NCBI GenBank assembly: GCA_002284855.1
Contig: CP015603.1
Coordinates: 930,001 to 994,000 of the forward strand
Reading direction: 5' to 3'
Origin: Actinobacteria bacterium IMCC25003
Lineage (GTDB): Bacteria > Actinomycetota > Actinomycetes > Nanopelagicales > Nanopelagicaceae
Length of the DNA stretch: 64,000 nt
Shown: positions 16,687-26,918 of the stretch, piece by piece
Numbering within the stretch: the stretch's first letter is position 1
Layout: each line of letters opens with the position of its first letter
Made by a program: the position numbers and the translations under genes
Notes under the pieces: model-generated
Seen by the model: only the letters and a program-made list of their open reading frames with translations
Told to the model about the DNA's origin: nothing
Database searches by the model: none

Positions 16687-18735
16687 ATGACAAAGATCGC
16701 TGGCTGGACAGAACTTGATGATCGCGCAGTTGCATATGCACGCGCACTCGCTATGGATGCAGTACAGAAGGTAGGCAACGGCCACCCTGGTACCGCAATG
16801 GCGCTGGCCCCTGTTGCTTACAACCTCTTTCAGCGCCACCTCATCCACGATCCATCTGACCCACAGTGGTTAGGTCGCGATCGTTTTATCTTGTCTTGCG
16901 GTCACTCATCGATGACTTTGTACACACAACTCTTCTTCAGTGGTTATGGCCTTGAAATGGAAGATATCAAATCGTTCCGCACATGGGGTTCGCTCACTCC
17001 AGGCCATCCGGAATTTGGCCACACAGCAGGCGTTGAAATGACAACGGGGCCACTCGGTGCCGGTGTTGCAACATCTGTTGGCTTTGCAATGGCAGCGCGA
17101 TATGAGCGTGGTTTGCTCGATCCAGATGCAGCAGTTGGAACATCTCTCTTCGATCACTCAATCTGGGTTATTTGCTCAGATGGAGATCTTCAGGAAGGCG
17201 TTTCTGGCGAGGCATCTTCACTTGCTGGAACACAAGCTCTCGGAAATCTCAACATCATCTACGACGACAACAGAATCTCTATCGAAGGTGACACTCACGT
17301 TTCCTTCACCGAAGATGTTGCTGCTCGCTATCGCGCATACGGTTGGCATGTACAAGAAGTCCCTGCACTAGCAGATGGAAATGTTGATCTTGAATCTCTC
17401 GACAAGGCGATGCTCGCAGCAAAGGCAGAACTCACAAAGCCATCACTTATTCGTATGCATTCAACAATTGCATGGCCTGCTCCAAAGCTTCGCGGTACCG
17501 CAAAGTCTCACGGCTCTGCTCTCGGCGACGAGGAAATTGCTGCAACAAAGAAGGAGCTTGGCCTCAATCCCGATGAGAAGTTTGCAATGCCCGCAGATGT
17601 CTTTGCGCACGTTCGTTCTGTTAAGGACCGCGGTGCTGCTCTTCGTAGAGAGTGGGATGGAAAGTTTGCACAGTGGCAGAGCGCTCATCCAGACCGCGCT
17701 GCGCTCTTGAAGCGACTCGTTGCTCGCGAACTTCCAGCTGGTTGGGAAGCGTCTCTGCCTGTCTTTGAAGCCGGAAAAGATGTAGCTACGCGCACCGCAT
17801 CAGGCCATGTCATCAATGCAATCGCAAAGGCTCTCCCTGAATTCTGGGGCGGTTCTGCAGATCTTGCCGACTCCAATATGACAACCATCGAAGGTGGAAA
17901 TTCATTCTTGCCCGCATCCAGTGATATGAAGAACGCAGATCCATACGGTCGCATCATCCACTTTGGTATTCGCGAACATGCGATGGGTTCTATTCTCAAT
18001 GGAATTGCCCTCCACGGTTTGTCTCGCTCTTTCGGTGGAACATTCGCAGTCTTCAGCGATTACATGCGTCCATCTGTCCGCCTTGCAGCGATCATGGATA
18101 TTCCAACTACCTTCGTCTGGACTCACGATTCCATCGGCGTCGGCGAAGATGGTCCGACTCACCAGCCGATTGAGCACTTTGCAGCACTTCGCGCGATTCC
18201 TAACTTTGCTGTGCTGCGTCCAGCAGATGCAAACGAGGTTGCAGAAGCATGGAAGGCGGTGATTAAGCGCAATAAGCCTGCTGGATTCTTGCTCTCTCGC
18301 CAAAACCTGCGCACGGTAGATCGCACAACACACGGTGCTGCCTCTGGTGTTGAAAAGGGTGCATATATTCTCAAGGAGTCTTCATCGGCGGCAAAGGTGA
18401 CGATCATTGCAACAGGTTCTGAAGTTGGCATCGCCCTCGATGCTCAGATTGCTCTCGAATCGGAAGGCGTGGCAACTCGCGTAGTCAGCGCTCCCTGCCT
18501 TGAGTGGTTTAACGAGCAACCTGCTTCTTATCGCGAATCAGTTCTTCCTTCATCTTCACTTCGCGTCAGCATCGAAGCTGGAATCGCACTTGGTTGGCGC
18601 GAGTACGTTGGCGATTCAGGAATTATCGTCTCTCTCGATCATTGGGGCGCATCCGCTGCAGCTGGAAAACTCTTCACTGAGTTTGGCCTCACTTCAGAGC
18701 GCGTAGTTGCAGATGTGAAGAAAGCTCTTGCGTAA
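16687..18735 (+). CDS. tkt: Transketolase
   Basis: Thiamine-diphosphate enzyme moving two-carbon ketol units between sugar phosphates, in the non-oxidative pentose phosphate pathway. The start is ATG 16687 (MTKIAGWTEL), 6 nt after AAGGAG (16675-16680); 682 residues. The TPP motif GDGDLQEGVSGEASS...N is near 155-185. Substrate and cofactor residues include GNGHPGTAM near the start, HDSIGVGEDGPTHQPIEHF and SRQNLRTVDR in the pyrimidine domain. Forms an operon with ctaA and with pgi, whose ATG overlaps its stop. Transaldolase, the usual next gene, is missing. Confidence 0.97.
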   Translation: MTKIAGWTELDDRAVAYARALAMDAVQKVGNGHPGTAMALAPVAYNLFQRHLIHDPSDPQWLGRDRFILSCGHSSMTLYTQLFFSGYGLEMEDIKSFRTWGSLTPGHPEFGHTAGVEMTTGPLGAGVATSVGFAMAARYERGLLDPDAAVGTSLFDHSIWVICSDGDLQEGVSGEASSLAGTQALGNLNIIYDDNRISIEGDTHVSFTEDVAARYRAYGWHVQEVPALADGNVDLESLDKAMLAAKAELTKPSLIRMHSTIAWPAPKLRGTAKSHGSALGDEEIAATKKELGLNPDEKFAMPADVFAHVRSVKDRGAALRREWDGKFAQWQSAHPDRAALLKRLVARELPAGWEASLPVFEAGKDVATRTASGHVINAIAKALPEFWGGSADLADSNMTTIEGGNSFLPASSDMKNADPYGRIIHFGIREHAMGSILNGIALHGLSRSFGGTFAVFSDYMRPSVRLAAIMDIPTTFVWTHDSIGVGEDGPTHQPIEHFAALRAIPNFAVLRPADANEVAEAWKAVIKRNKPAGFLLSRQNLRTVDRTTHGAASGVEKGAYILKESSSAAKVTIIATGSEVGIALDAQIALESEGVATRVVSAPCLEWFNEQPASYRESVLPSSSLRVSIEAGIALGWREYVGDSGIIVSLDHWGASAAAGKLFTEFGLTSERVVADVKKALA

Positions 18736-20270
18736 TGAAGATTTCAGGTCCATCGCTATCGGAAGTTGACCGCGAGAGCGATCTCTATCGAAAACTTCGT
18801 GATGTTCACGCGCGCATTGCGAAGAAGGATTCCCAGACCTGGGGTTCAAAGGCAGCGGCAGAGGCTGCTGTGCGACTCAACTGGGTAGATCTTCCCGAAT
18901 CATCGCAGAGCCTTCTCCCTCAGATATCTGACATAGCCAAGAAGTTTTCAACTCATACTCGCGTTGTTCTCTGCGGAATGGGTGGCTCATCGCTTGGACC
19001 AGAAGTTATCGCACTGAAATATAAGAAAGAAATTTTCATCTTCGACTCAACCGATCCCAATTATGCAGAACATGCAATCGGTAACGACCTATCTAAAACT
19101 GTTGTTGTCGTGAGTTCTAAATCAGGTTCAACGATTGAGACCTCATCACAGCGTTCACTCTTCCAAGCGCAATTTGAGGGTGCCGGACTCAATCCTGTTG
19201 ACCACATGCTCTTTGTTACAGATCCCGGCTCTCCCCTCGATATCGAAGTGCGCGCAAGTGGTTACTCAGTCATCAATGCAGATCCCAATGTGGGCGGTCG
19301 TTTTAGCGTCTTGAGCGCCTTTGGCTTAGTTCCATCTGCTCTCGCTGGCGCACCCGTAGCTGAACTGCTCACTGATGCATCTGCTGAGAAGAGTTCATTT
19401 CTTAAGCGCGACGAAGTAATTCTTGATGTCACTTATCTTCTCGTTACACAGGCAGAGCAGTACATCGCATTTACCGATGCAGCCTCATCGGTGCCCGGTC
19501 TCTCCGACTGGATTGAACAACTGATTGCAGAATCCACCGGTAAAGATGCAACGGGGCGTCTACCTATTGCAACTGAAGATACTGCTCGTGCACGTGTCGG
19601 CGGGTCATTCACAGTTGCATTTGCAGGAACTGGTGCTGACCTCACCGTTGAAGGTTCACTAGGTGCTCACTTCATCTTCTGGGAGTGGGTAACTGCGCTC
19701 ATGGGCGCTGCTCTCAAAATTGATCCCTTCAATCAACCCAATGTCACTGAAGCGAAAGAGCAGACAGCTGCGTGTTTAACTGAGTGGAATAACTCAGTCC
19801 CGGTTCTTACTCCAGCATGTACTGAGAAATCGGTAGAAATCTTCGGTGATGGGCAATCTCTAAAAGATGCTCTTGCGACATTTATTGAAGATGTGAAAGA
19901 TGGCGGATATATCGCAATCATGGCCTATCTCGATCGCCGCGATGATGTGAAGATTGCAGAGCTACGTTCCATACTTGCCGAGAAGTCAGGTCACCCAACA
20001 TCCTTTGGTTGGGGTCCACGTTTCTTACACTCAACCGGTCAATTCCATAAGGGCGGACAGAAGAACGGTTCTTTCTTGCAGATCACGGGTGAAACTTCTA
20101 TTGATTACGAGATTCCAGGTCGTAGCTACAGTCTTCGTACTCTTCTCTTCGCGCAAGCAATCGGTGATAACCGAGCGCTAGCGACAAGAAAATACCCGCT
20201 CCTTCGTCTGCATCTGCAGAACCGAAGTGCGGGCATTAATGAAATCTTGGCAGCTGCCAAATCTCTGTAA
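18735..20270 (+). CDS. pgi: Glucose-6-phosphate isomerase
   Basis: Interconverts glucose 6-phosphate and fructose 6-phosphate. 511 residues, related to the actinobacterial form that is also found fused to transaldolase, but no transaldolase domain is present. The sugar-phosphate binding SIS segment VVVSSKSGSTIETS lies near 124-137, GMGGSSLGPEV near 79-89, and the C-terminal region has FGWGPRFLHSTGQFHKGGQKNG. ATG overlaps the tkt stop by 1 nt (TAATG). Ends 7 nt from the convergent rbpA gene without a visible terminator. Confidence 0.92.
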   Translation: MKISGPSLSEVDRESDLYRKLRDVHARIAKKDSQTWGSKAAAEAAVRLNWVDLPESSQSLLPQISDIAKKFSTHTRVVLCGMGGSSLGPEVIALKYKKEIFIFDSTDPNYAEHAIGNDLSKTVVVVSSKSGSTIETSSQRSLFQAQFEGAGLNPVDHMLFVTDPGSPLDIEVRASGYSVINADPNVGGRFSVLSAFGLVPSALAGAPVAELLTDASAEKSSFLKRDEVILDVTYLLVTQAEQYIAFTDAASSVPGLSDWIEQLIAESTGKDATGRLPIATEDTARARVGGSFTVAFAGTGADLTVEGSLGAHFIFWEWVTALMGAALKIDPFNQPNVTEAKEQTAACLTEWNNSVPVLTPACTEKSVEIFGDGQSLKDALATFIEDVKDGGYIAIMAYLDRRDDVKIAELRSILAEKSGHPTSFGWGPRFLHSTGQFHKGGQKNGSFLQITGETSIDYEIPGRSYSLRTLLFAQAIGDNRALATRKYPLLRLHLQNRSAGINEILAAAKSL

Positions 20271-20277
20271 AAAAACT

Positions 20278-20619
20278 CTACTCGATATCATCTCCGCGAA
20301 GTTTGCGTAGAGCATCTTCTAGAATTTTTTCGCCTTCTTTATCAGTGCGACGCTCCTTCACATATGCCAGGTGAGTCTTGTAAGGAATATTAACTACAGC
20401 GCTAGGTGGATTGTTCTTATCGCGACCAGCTGGAAGACCACACTTTGGGCAATCCCACTGATCTGGAATGACGACAGTCTCTTCTACGGCAAAAGATGGT
20501 CGGACTTCATGTCCATTTCCGCACCAGTACGAAACTGTTGCGCGCTCAATTTGATCGCCGCGCTCTGCTTCGCCCATTGGGCCGGCGCCGACACGGCTTC
20601 CGCGAATTGCACTTGCCAT
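20278..20619 (-). CDS. rbpA: RNA polymerase-binding protein RbpA
   Basis: Actinobacteria-specific factor that binds RNA polymerase and the principal sigma factor and stabilises the open promoter complex. 113 residues: an N-terminal arm with IRGSRVGAGPMGEAERGDQIERATVSYWC, a zinc-binding core (WCGNGHEVRPSF, DQWDCPKCGLPAGRDKNNPP), a basic linker (KTHLAYVKERR) and the sigma-interaction helix region (DKEGEKILEDALRKLR). Strong taxonomic marker. Three nt after secG, completing gap-pgk-tpiA-secG-rbpA. Confidence 0.97.
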   Translation of the reverse strand: MASAIRGSRVGAGPMGEAERGDQIERATVSYWCGNGHEVRPSFAVEETVVIPDQWDCPKCGLPAGRDKNNPPSAVVNIPYKTHLAYVKERRTDKEGEKILEDALRKLRGDDIE

Positions 20620-20622
20620 GAA

Positions 20623-20853
20623 TTAACCTTTCAAAACGAGAGAGAGACCAACAACGCCTGCAAACCATAGTCCGCCCACAACGATTGTGATGCGATCGAG
20701 GTTACGTTCTACAACTGATGAACCGCCGTAATTTGATGAGATGCCGCCACCGAAGAGATCGGAGAGGCCGGAGCCCTTGCCCTTATGGAGAAGGACCAAG
20801 AGAATCATCAGAACGCTAGTGATGACTAGAAAGATTGAGAGCGCTAAAGCCAT
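20623..20853 (-). CDS. secG: Preprotein translocase subunit SecG
   Basis: Small membrane subunit of SecYEG. 76 residues with two hydrophobic segments (about 3-20 and 55-73) joined by a cytoplasmic loop with the family motif LLHKGKGSGLSDLFGGG. Usual position between tpiA and rbpA. The upstream spacer holds a CCTCTAGAGG palindrome that contains its GAGGAG ribosome binding site. Confidence 0.96.
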   Translation of the reverse strand: MALALSIFLVITSVLMILLVLLHKGKGSGLSDLFGGGISSNYGGSSVVERNLDRITIVVGGLWFAGVVGLSLVLKG

Positions 20854-20924
20854 GCGTGAAACTCCTCTAGAGGTAGGGGTACAGGATACCCGAATGGATA
20901 GGAAAGCCCTTAATTAGGTCGGAG

Positions 20925-21698
20925 TTACGCCTGAGTGTGGAACTTGGCGATCTTTGCGAGCTCTTCTGGGTCGAGGCTTGCTCCACCGATAAGCGCTCCA
21001 TCAACATCTGCCTGCTTCATGATTTCAACGATATTCGCTGACTTCACAGAACCGCCATAAAGGATGCGCATATTGGCAGCAATCTCAGAAGAACCGATCT
21101 GTTCAATCTCTTCACGGATAGCTGCACATACTTCTTGTGCATCTTCAGGAGTAGCTGTCTTACCTGTACCGATAGCCCACACAGGTTCGTAGGCAATCAC
21201 AATCTTCTTTAAATCTGGCTTATGGAATCCTTCGAGACCTGCACGGACTTGGCGGATGACATGTGAGACATGTGTTCCGGCTTCGCGGATTGGAAGCTCT
21301 TCGCCTACGCAGAAGATAGGTGTGAGTTCGTTAGCGAGAGCCGCTTTAATTTTGCGATTGATGAGCGCATCATCTTCGTGGTGGATAGCGCGGCGCTCAG
21401 AGTGTCCAATGACAACAAAGGTACAGCCGAGCTTCGCCAGCATCGAACCTGAGATATCGCCAGTGAAAGCACCAGAGCTCTCAGGAGATAGATCCTGTGC
21501 GCCATATTGAAGGCGGAGACGATCTCCATCGACCATAGTTTGGATAGAGCGAATATCTGTAAATGGAGGAATGATCGCAACATCAACAGCGTCGTAATCT
21601 TTATCGTCGAGTGAGTAAACAAGCTTCTGTGCAACTGCAATCGCCTCGAGGTGGTTGAGGTTCATCTTCCAGTTGCCGGCCATAAGTGGCTTACGCAT
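20925..21698 (-). CDS. tpiA: Triosephosphate isomerase
   Basis: Interconverts dihydroxyacetone phosphate and glyceraldehyde 3-phosphate. 257 residues, TIM barrel. Catalytic residues in place: GNWKMN with Lys11, His99 in IGHSERR and Glu171 in [11 protein letters not shown]; phosphate loop YGGSVKSAN and [13 protein letters not shown] at the end. Third gene of gap-pgk-tpiA, 48 nt after pgk. Confidence 0.99.
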   Translation of the reverse strand: MRKPLMAGNWKMNLNHLEAIAVAQKLVYSLDDKDYDAVDVAIIPPFTDIRSIQTMVDGDRLRLQYGAQDLSPESSGAFTGDISGSMLAKLGCTFVVIGHSERRAIHHEDDALINRKIKAALANELTPIFCVGEELPIREAGTHVSHVIRQVRAGLEGFHKPDLKKIVIAYEPVWAIGTGKTATPEDAQEVCAAIREEIEQIGSSEIAANMRILYGGSVKSANIVEIMKQADVDGALIGGASLDPEELAKIAKFHTQA

Positions 21699-21746
21699 TT
21701 GTGCTCCCTTTGAACGGTTCTTGTAGTTGGTGCTTGAAGTGAAAGA

Positions 21747-22934
21747 TTAGAGATCGAGCGCTGTGAGACCAGGAAGTTCTTTGCCCTCGAGGTATTCGAG
21801 TGATGCTCCCCCGCCTGTTGAGATATATCCAAATGCTGAATCTGCAAAGCCAAGTGCTCGAACCGCTGCTGCAGAATCGCCGCCACCTACAACAGAAATT
21901 CCAGGAACTTCAGTCAGGGCTTGGGCTACAACCTTTGTACCGTGTGCAAAGTTGGGGAATTCAAAGACACCCATCGGACCATTCCAGAAGACTGTCTTAC
22001 AGGTCTTAATCGCTGCAGCAAATGCTGCGGCAGTTTCAGGACCGATATCGAGACCCATCTGATCGGCAGGAATTGCATCGGCGCTCACAAGCGTTGGCGT
22101 TGCATCTGCTGAAAATGTTGGAGCAACGACAATATCTGTTGGCAGCAAGAGCTTTACGCCAGAATCTTCAGCCTGCTTGATAAGTCCCTTGACGGTATCG
22201 ATCAAGTCGCGCTCGACGAGTGAAGAACCAATCTCTTTGCCTTGTGCTGCAAGGAATGTAAAGAGCATGCCGCCGCCGATAGCCATGACATCAACTTTGC
22301 CCAGGAGATTGGAGATCACACCGATCTTGTCTGAAACCTTGGAGCCACCAAGTACCACGCCATAAGGACGCACTGGATCGATGGTGAGCTTCTTGAGAAC
22401 TTCAACTTCTGCCGCAACAAGTGTTCCTGCTGCATGTGGAAGAAGTTTCGCCAAATCAAAGACAGAGGCATGCTTGCGGTGAACTGCACCAAAGCCATCG
22501 CCGACATAGAAATTAGCGAGTTTTGCTAATTCAGTAGCAAGGGCAGCGCGCTCAGATTCATCCTTTGATGTCTCTGCTGCGCTAAAACGGATATTTTCAA
22601 GGAGAAGGATCTCGCCTGCAGCAAGTGCTTCAGCTTTCGCTGTCACATCTGCGCCGGTGATAGCTCCTGCAAATTGCACTGGCTTTCCAAGAAGTTCAGA
22701 GAGTCGAACTGCTACGGGAGCGAGTGAGAGTTCAGGCTTTGCCTCGCCTTTTGGTCGACCTAGATGAGCTGCAATAACAATGCTTGCACCTTTTGCAAGG
22801 AGAGCGTTGATAGTCGGAAGTGAAGCGCGGATACGTCCATCATCTGTGATCTTTCCTTCTTTCAAAGGAATATTGAGATCGCAACGTAGAAATACGCGCT
22901 TACCAGCTACATCTAGGTCAGCCAAAGAAGACAT
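21747..22934 (-). CDS. pgk: Phosphoglycerate kinase
   Basis: Transfers phosphate from 1,3-bisphosphoglycerate to ADP in glycolysis. 395 residues. N-lobe [34 protein letters not shown] and LLENIRF bind phosphoglycerate; the hinge and C-lobe contain [33 protein letters not shown] and GGGDSAAAV for nucleotide binding. 18 nt after gap. Confidence 0.99.
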   Translation of the reverse strand: MSSLADLDVAGKRVFLRCDLNIPLKEGKITDDGRIRASLPTINALLAKGASIVIAAHLGRPKGEAKPELSLAPVAVRLSELLGKPVQFAGAITGADVTAKAEALAAGEILLLENIRFSAAETSKDESERAALATELAKLANFYVGDGFGAVHRKHASVFDLAKLLPHAAGTLVAAEVEVLKKLTIDPVRPYGVVLGGSKVSDKIGVISNLLGKVDVMAIGGGMLFTFLAAQGKEIGSSLVERDLIDTVKGLIKQAEDSGVKLLLPTDIVVAPTFSADATPTLVSADAIPADQMGLDIGPETAAAFAAAIKTCKTVFWNGPMGVFEFPNFAHGTKVVAQALTEVPGISVVGGGDSAAAVRALGFADSAFGYISTGGGASLEYLEGKELPGLTALDL

Positions 22935-22952
22935 TACTTTCCAGTTCTCTTA

Positions 22953-24014
<1,062 letters not shown>

Positions 24015-24067
24015 CATTGGGGGCTTGGCCCGAAGTCTATCAGCCTGTGGATTGCTACTGGCCGGTC

Positions 24068-24089
24068 AGTGAGCGTGCGAAGGCTCACT
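24068..24089 (-). terminator. Hairpin downstream of whiA
   Basis: AGTGAGC and GCTCACT pair over an 8-nt loop, starting 17 nt after the whiA stop. There is no following T-run, so it may be a weak terminator or an mRNA 3'-end stabiliser. Confidence 0.35.
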
Positions 24090-24106
24090 TTCGATGCAGA
24101 GCCGTA

Positions 24107-25087
24107 TTACTCGCCGAGTAAATCTGGTGAGAGTCCCGCTTCAGTATCAGGAATTCCGAGCTCTTGCGCGCGCTTATCTGCCATCGCTAGTAGGCGACGG
24201 ATGCGGCCAGCGATTGCATCCTTCGTCATCGGTGGAGTTGCAAGTGAACCAAGTTCTTCCAGGCTTGCCTGTCCATGTGAGATGCGGAGTTCGCCGGCTT
24301 CCTTGAGGTGATCTGGAATTTCAGGTCCGAGAATTTCCATTGCACGTTGTACGCGAGCTGCTGCAGCAACTGCTGCACGAGCAGATCGTCGCAAGTTTGC
24401 ATCATCAAAGTTTGCAAGGCGATTTGCTGTAGCGCGAACTTCGCGGCGCATACGTCGCTCTTCCCATGCAAGGACGCTCTCGTGCGCACCTAAGCGAGTC
24501 AGGAGAACTCCAATTGCATCGCCATCGCGGATAACAACGCGATCTACGCCGCGAACTTCGCGGGCCTTTGCAACGATATTGAGGCGACGAGCTGCACCTA
24601 CAAGTGCGAGTGCAGCTTCAGGGCCGGGACATGTAATTTCGAGCGAGGATGAGCGACCAGGTTCTGTAAGTGAACCATGTGCAATAAATGCACCGCGCCA
24701 TGCAGCCTCTGCATCGCAGACATTTGCAGCAACTACTTGTGGTGGCAACCCTCGAACAGGGCGCCCATTGGCATCGATGAGTCCGGTCTGTCGCGCAAGT
24801 GCATCGCCTGCTTCAACGACGCGAACAACATAGCGAGAACCTTTGCGCAGACCGCTCGATGAGAGGACTGCCAGATCGGAATCGTGGCCGTAGATATCAG
24901 CAATATCTTTCTTGAGGCGACGAGCGCTCTGAGAAGTATCGAGCTCTACCTCAATCAATACCTTGCCTGCAGCGATGTGGAGCCCGCCAGCAAAGCGTAG
25001 AAGTGATGAAACTTCGGCTTTACGACAGCAAGGCTTGGTGACGGAGAGACGACTGAGTTCGTCCTTCACTGCTGCTGTCATTGCCAT
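24107..25087 (-). CDS. whiA: WhiA sporulation/cell-division regulator
   Basis: DNA-binding protein with an inactive LAGLIDADG homing-endonuclease domain and a C-terminal helix-turn-helix. In Streptomyces it controls sporulation with WhiB; in non-sporulating actinobacteria it is linked to cell division. 326 residues. The start [16 protein letters not shown] is nearly identical to other WhiA proteins; the HTH lies around [34 protein letters not shown]. In the conserved uvrC-rapZ-yvcK-whiA order, 5 nt after yvcK. Confidence 0.97.
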   Translation of the reverse strand: MAMTAAVKDELSRLSVTKPCCRKAEVSSLLRFAGGLHIAAGKVLIEVELDTSQSARRLKKDIADIYGHDSDLAVLSSSGLRKGSRYVVRVVEAGDALARQTGLIDANGRPVRGLPPQVVAANVCDAEAAWRGAFIAHGSLTEPGRSSSLEITCPGPEAALALVGAARRLNIVAKAREVRGVDRVVIRDGDAIGVLLTRLGAHESVLAWEERRMRREVRATANRLANFDDANLRRSARAAVAAAARVQRAMEILGPEIPDHLKEAGELRISHGQASLEELGSLATPPMTKDAIAGRIRRLLAMADKRAQELGIPDTEAGLSPDLLGE

Positions 25088-25092
25088 GGGGG

Positions 25093-26040
25093 TTATCCAA
25101 CCAGTATTTGCGAGTCTATGTGTGAGAAAAGTTGACCTAATTTTTTCACATCGTGATGCAAAGGCGCCCCCGCACTGCGTAAATCAGCGACGACCAACTC
25201 TGAACCTATGGTTGAAAGATGGTCTCGTAATTCGTTCTGCCCTTCCGCCGAACTATCGATGACCACACAATCGAAGTGAAGAGCGGGCGCATAAGTAGAC
25301 AAGATATGTAAATGCTCGAGCGGTGAATATCCGGCGTACTCCCCCGCCGACTTATCAGCGATATCGAGATTAAGCAGCAATATCTTCTTCGCCTCTGAAG
25401 AGATAATCGCATCGCGTTGAGCAGGAACTAGGAGATGTGGAATCACGCTAGAGAACCAAGAACCTGGTCCCATCGTGATCCATTCTGCATCTGCGATTGC
25501 AGTTAACGCTTCCGCATATGCAGTGGGATTTTCAGGGATGATGCGAAGAGATTTGAGGCGACCCTTTGTTGTTGCAACTTCTGCCTGACCTCGAACAATC
25601 TTTGTACCGATGGAATTTTCAAATGTTGCCTCGATATCAAGTGGTTCGCAGGCCATCGGTAAAACTCGACCAATAACTTTGAGGAGCGCTCCTACTCGAT
25701 CCAAGCCCGCGACAGTATCTTCATCGCGATCCCAGAGAGCTGCTAACAAGAGATTTCCCACCGCATGGCCGTTGAGTTCACCTTCACTCGTAAAGCGATA
25801 TTGCATGATGTCAGCCCAGCTTCGACCCCATTCATCATCGCTACAGAGCGCAGCAAGCGCCATTCGCAAATCACCAGGAGGAAGGATGGGAAATTCTTCG
25901 CGAAGTCGCCCACTGGAGCCACCATTATCAGCAACGGTAACTACCGCAGTGATGTGCGATGTAAAACTACGAAGCGCCGTGAGAGTTGCAGCAAGACCAT
26001 GGCCACCACCAAGGGCTACAACTTTTCTTCCAGAACTCAT
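25093..26040 (-). CDS. yvcK: YvcK-family gluconeogenesis factor (CofD-like)
   Basis: YvcK/CuvA proteins bind UDP-sugars and affect cell wall precursor supply and growth on gluconeogenic substrates; they resemble CofD phospholactate transferases but act as regulators. 315 residues, with [14 protein letters not shown] near 11-24, [16 protein letters not shown] near 36-51, [23 protein letters not shown] and [16 protein letters not shown]. Overlaps the rapZ end by 4 nt (ATGA), so it is coupled to rapZ. Confidence 0.94.
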   Translation of the reverse strand: MSSGRKVVALGGGHGLAATLTALRSFTSHITAVVTVADNGGSSGRLREEFPILPPGDLRMALAALCSDDEWGRSWADIMQYRFTSEGELNGHAVGNLLLAALWDRDEDTVAGLDRVGALLKVIGRVLPMACEPLDIEATFENSIGTKIVRGQAEVATTKGRLKSLRIIPENPTAYAEALTAIADAEWITMGPGSWFSSVIPHLLVPAQRDAIISSEAKKILLLNLDIADKSAGEYAGYSPLEHLHILSTYAPALHFDCVVIDSSAEGQNELRDHLSTIGSELVVADLRSAGAPLHHDVKKLGQLFSHIDSQILVG

Positions 26041-26912
26041 TCACGCCCTACATCACGATGGGTTGCATGTGCGGTGATCTCAAGATCTTTTGACGATGTC
26101 GTCAACTGTCGCGCAATCTCTTCGGCAATTGCCACCGAGCGATGTTTTCCGCCCGTACATCCAATGGCAATCGTGACGTACTTCTTTCCTTCGCGGAAAT
26201 ATCCCGGAATCATCTTCTGAACAACTCCGACATAACTCTTTACGAAATCTTCTACGCCATCACTGGCAAGAACTTTTTCGGAGACGGGCTTATCGAGACC
26301 ATTGAGTGGACGTAGTTCGGGAATCCAATGTGGATTGGGAATGAAACGACAATCGAGTACGAGATCAGCATCAACTGGAATTCCATATTTGTAGCCAAAG
26401 GAGAGAACATTGACGCGAAGAGTTGGGAGCATTCCTGCTGCAAAGATTTCAGAGGTGCGCTTTTCTAGCTGATGAACATTGAGGTTGGAGGAATCGATAA
26501 CAACATCTGCCTGTGCGCGAATCTCTTCTAACTTTGCGCGTTCGCGTGCAATGCCATCGACGATGCGATCTTTGGCTTGAAGAGGGTGTGGTCGGCGCGT
26601 TGATTCGAAGCGCTGAACGAGAGCTTGATCTGTAGCGTCGAGAAAGAGCAATCGGTAGGGCGTCGATGAACTCTTCAATTGAGTAAGAGCGTTATTGAGT
26701 TCGTCGAAGAATTTTCCGCCGCGCACATCGACAACAACTGCAAGAGCGGCATGAGTATCAAGGCTCTGCTCTGCCAGTTGCGGCAAAAGCGCAGGAGGAA
26801 GGTTGTCGACGACATACCAGCCGAGATCTTCGAGAGCATGGGCCACGGTCGAACGCCCCGCACCAGACATGCCCGTAAGAATCAGTAGCTCTTGTGTCGC
26901 CATGTCGAACAT
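26037..26912 (-). CDS. rapZ: RapZ-family nucleotide-binding protein
   Basis: P-loop protein with a C-terminal RapZ domain. In E. coli RapZ targets the sRNA GlmZ and so tunes glucosamine-6-phosphate synthase; in actinobacteria its RNA partner is unknown. 291 residues: Walker [10 protein letters not shown] (14-22), [23 protein letters not shown], and C-terminal [25 protein letters not shown] with [17 protein letters not shown] 26912 is preceded by AAGG; ATG 26903 is an alternative. Six nt after uvrC. Confidence 0.95.
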   Translation of the reverse strand: MFDMATQELLILTGMSGAGRSTVAHALEDLGWYVVDNLPPALLPQLAEQSLDTHAALAVVVDVRGGKFFDELNNALTQLKSSSTPYRLLFLDATDQALVQRFESTRRPHPLQAKDRIVDGIARERAKLEEIRAQADVVIDSSNLNVHQLEKRTSEIFAAGMLPTLRVNVLSFGYKYGIPVDADLVLDCRFIPNPHWIPELRPLNGLDKPVSEKVLASDGVEDFVKSYVGVVQKMIPGYFREGKKYVTIAIGCTGGKHRSVAIAEEIARQLTTSSKDLEITAHATHRDVGRE

Positions 26913-26918
26913 TCTGCC

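Noticed and set aside
20854-20924. Regulatory RNA between tpiA and secG
   Set aside because: Contains only a 5-bp GGGTA/TACCC stem and a CCTCTAGAGG palindrome around the ribosome binding site; too short to support a claim.
25610-26220. Overlapping plus-strand open frames of about 150 residues opposite yvcK and rapZ
   Set aside because: Two frames shadow the same well-conserved genes; composition (Ser/Arg-rich) is typical of antisense reading.
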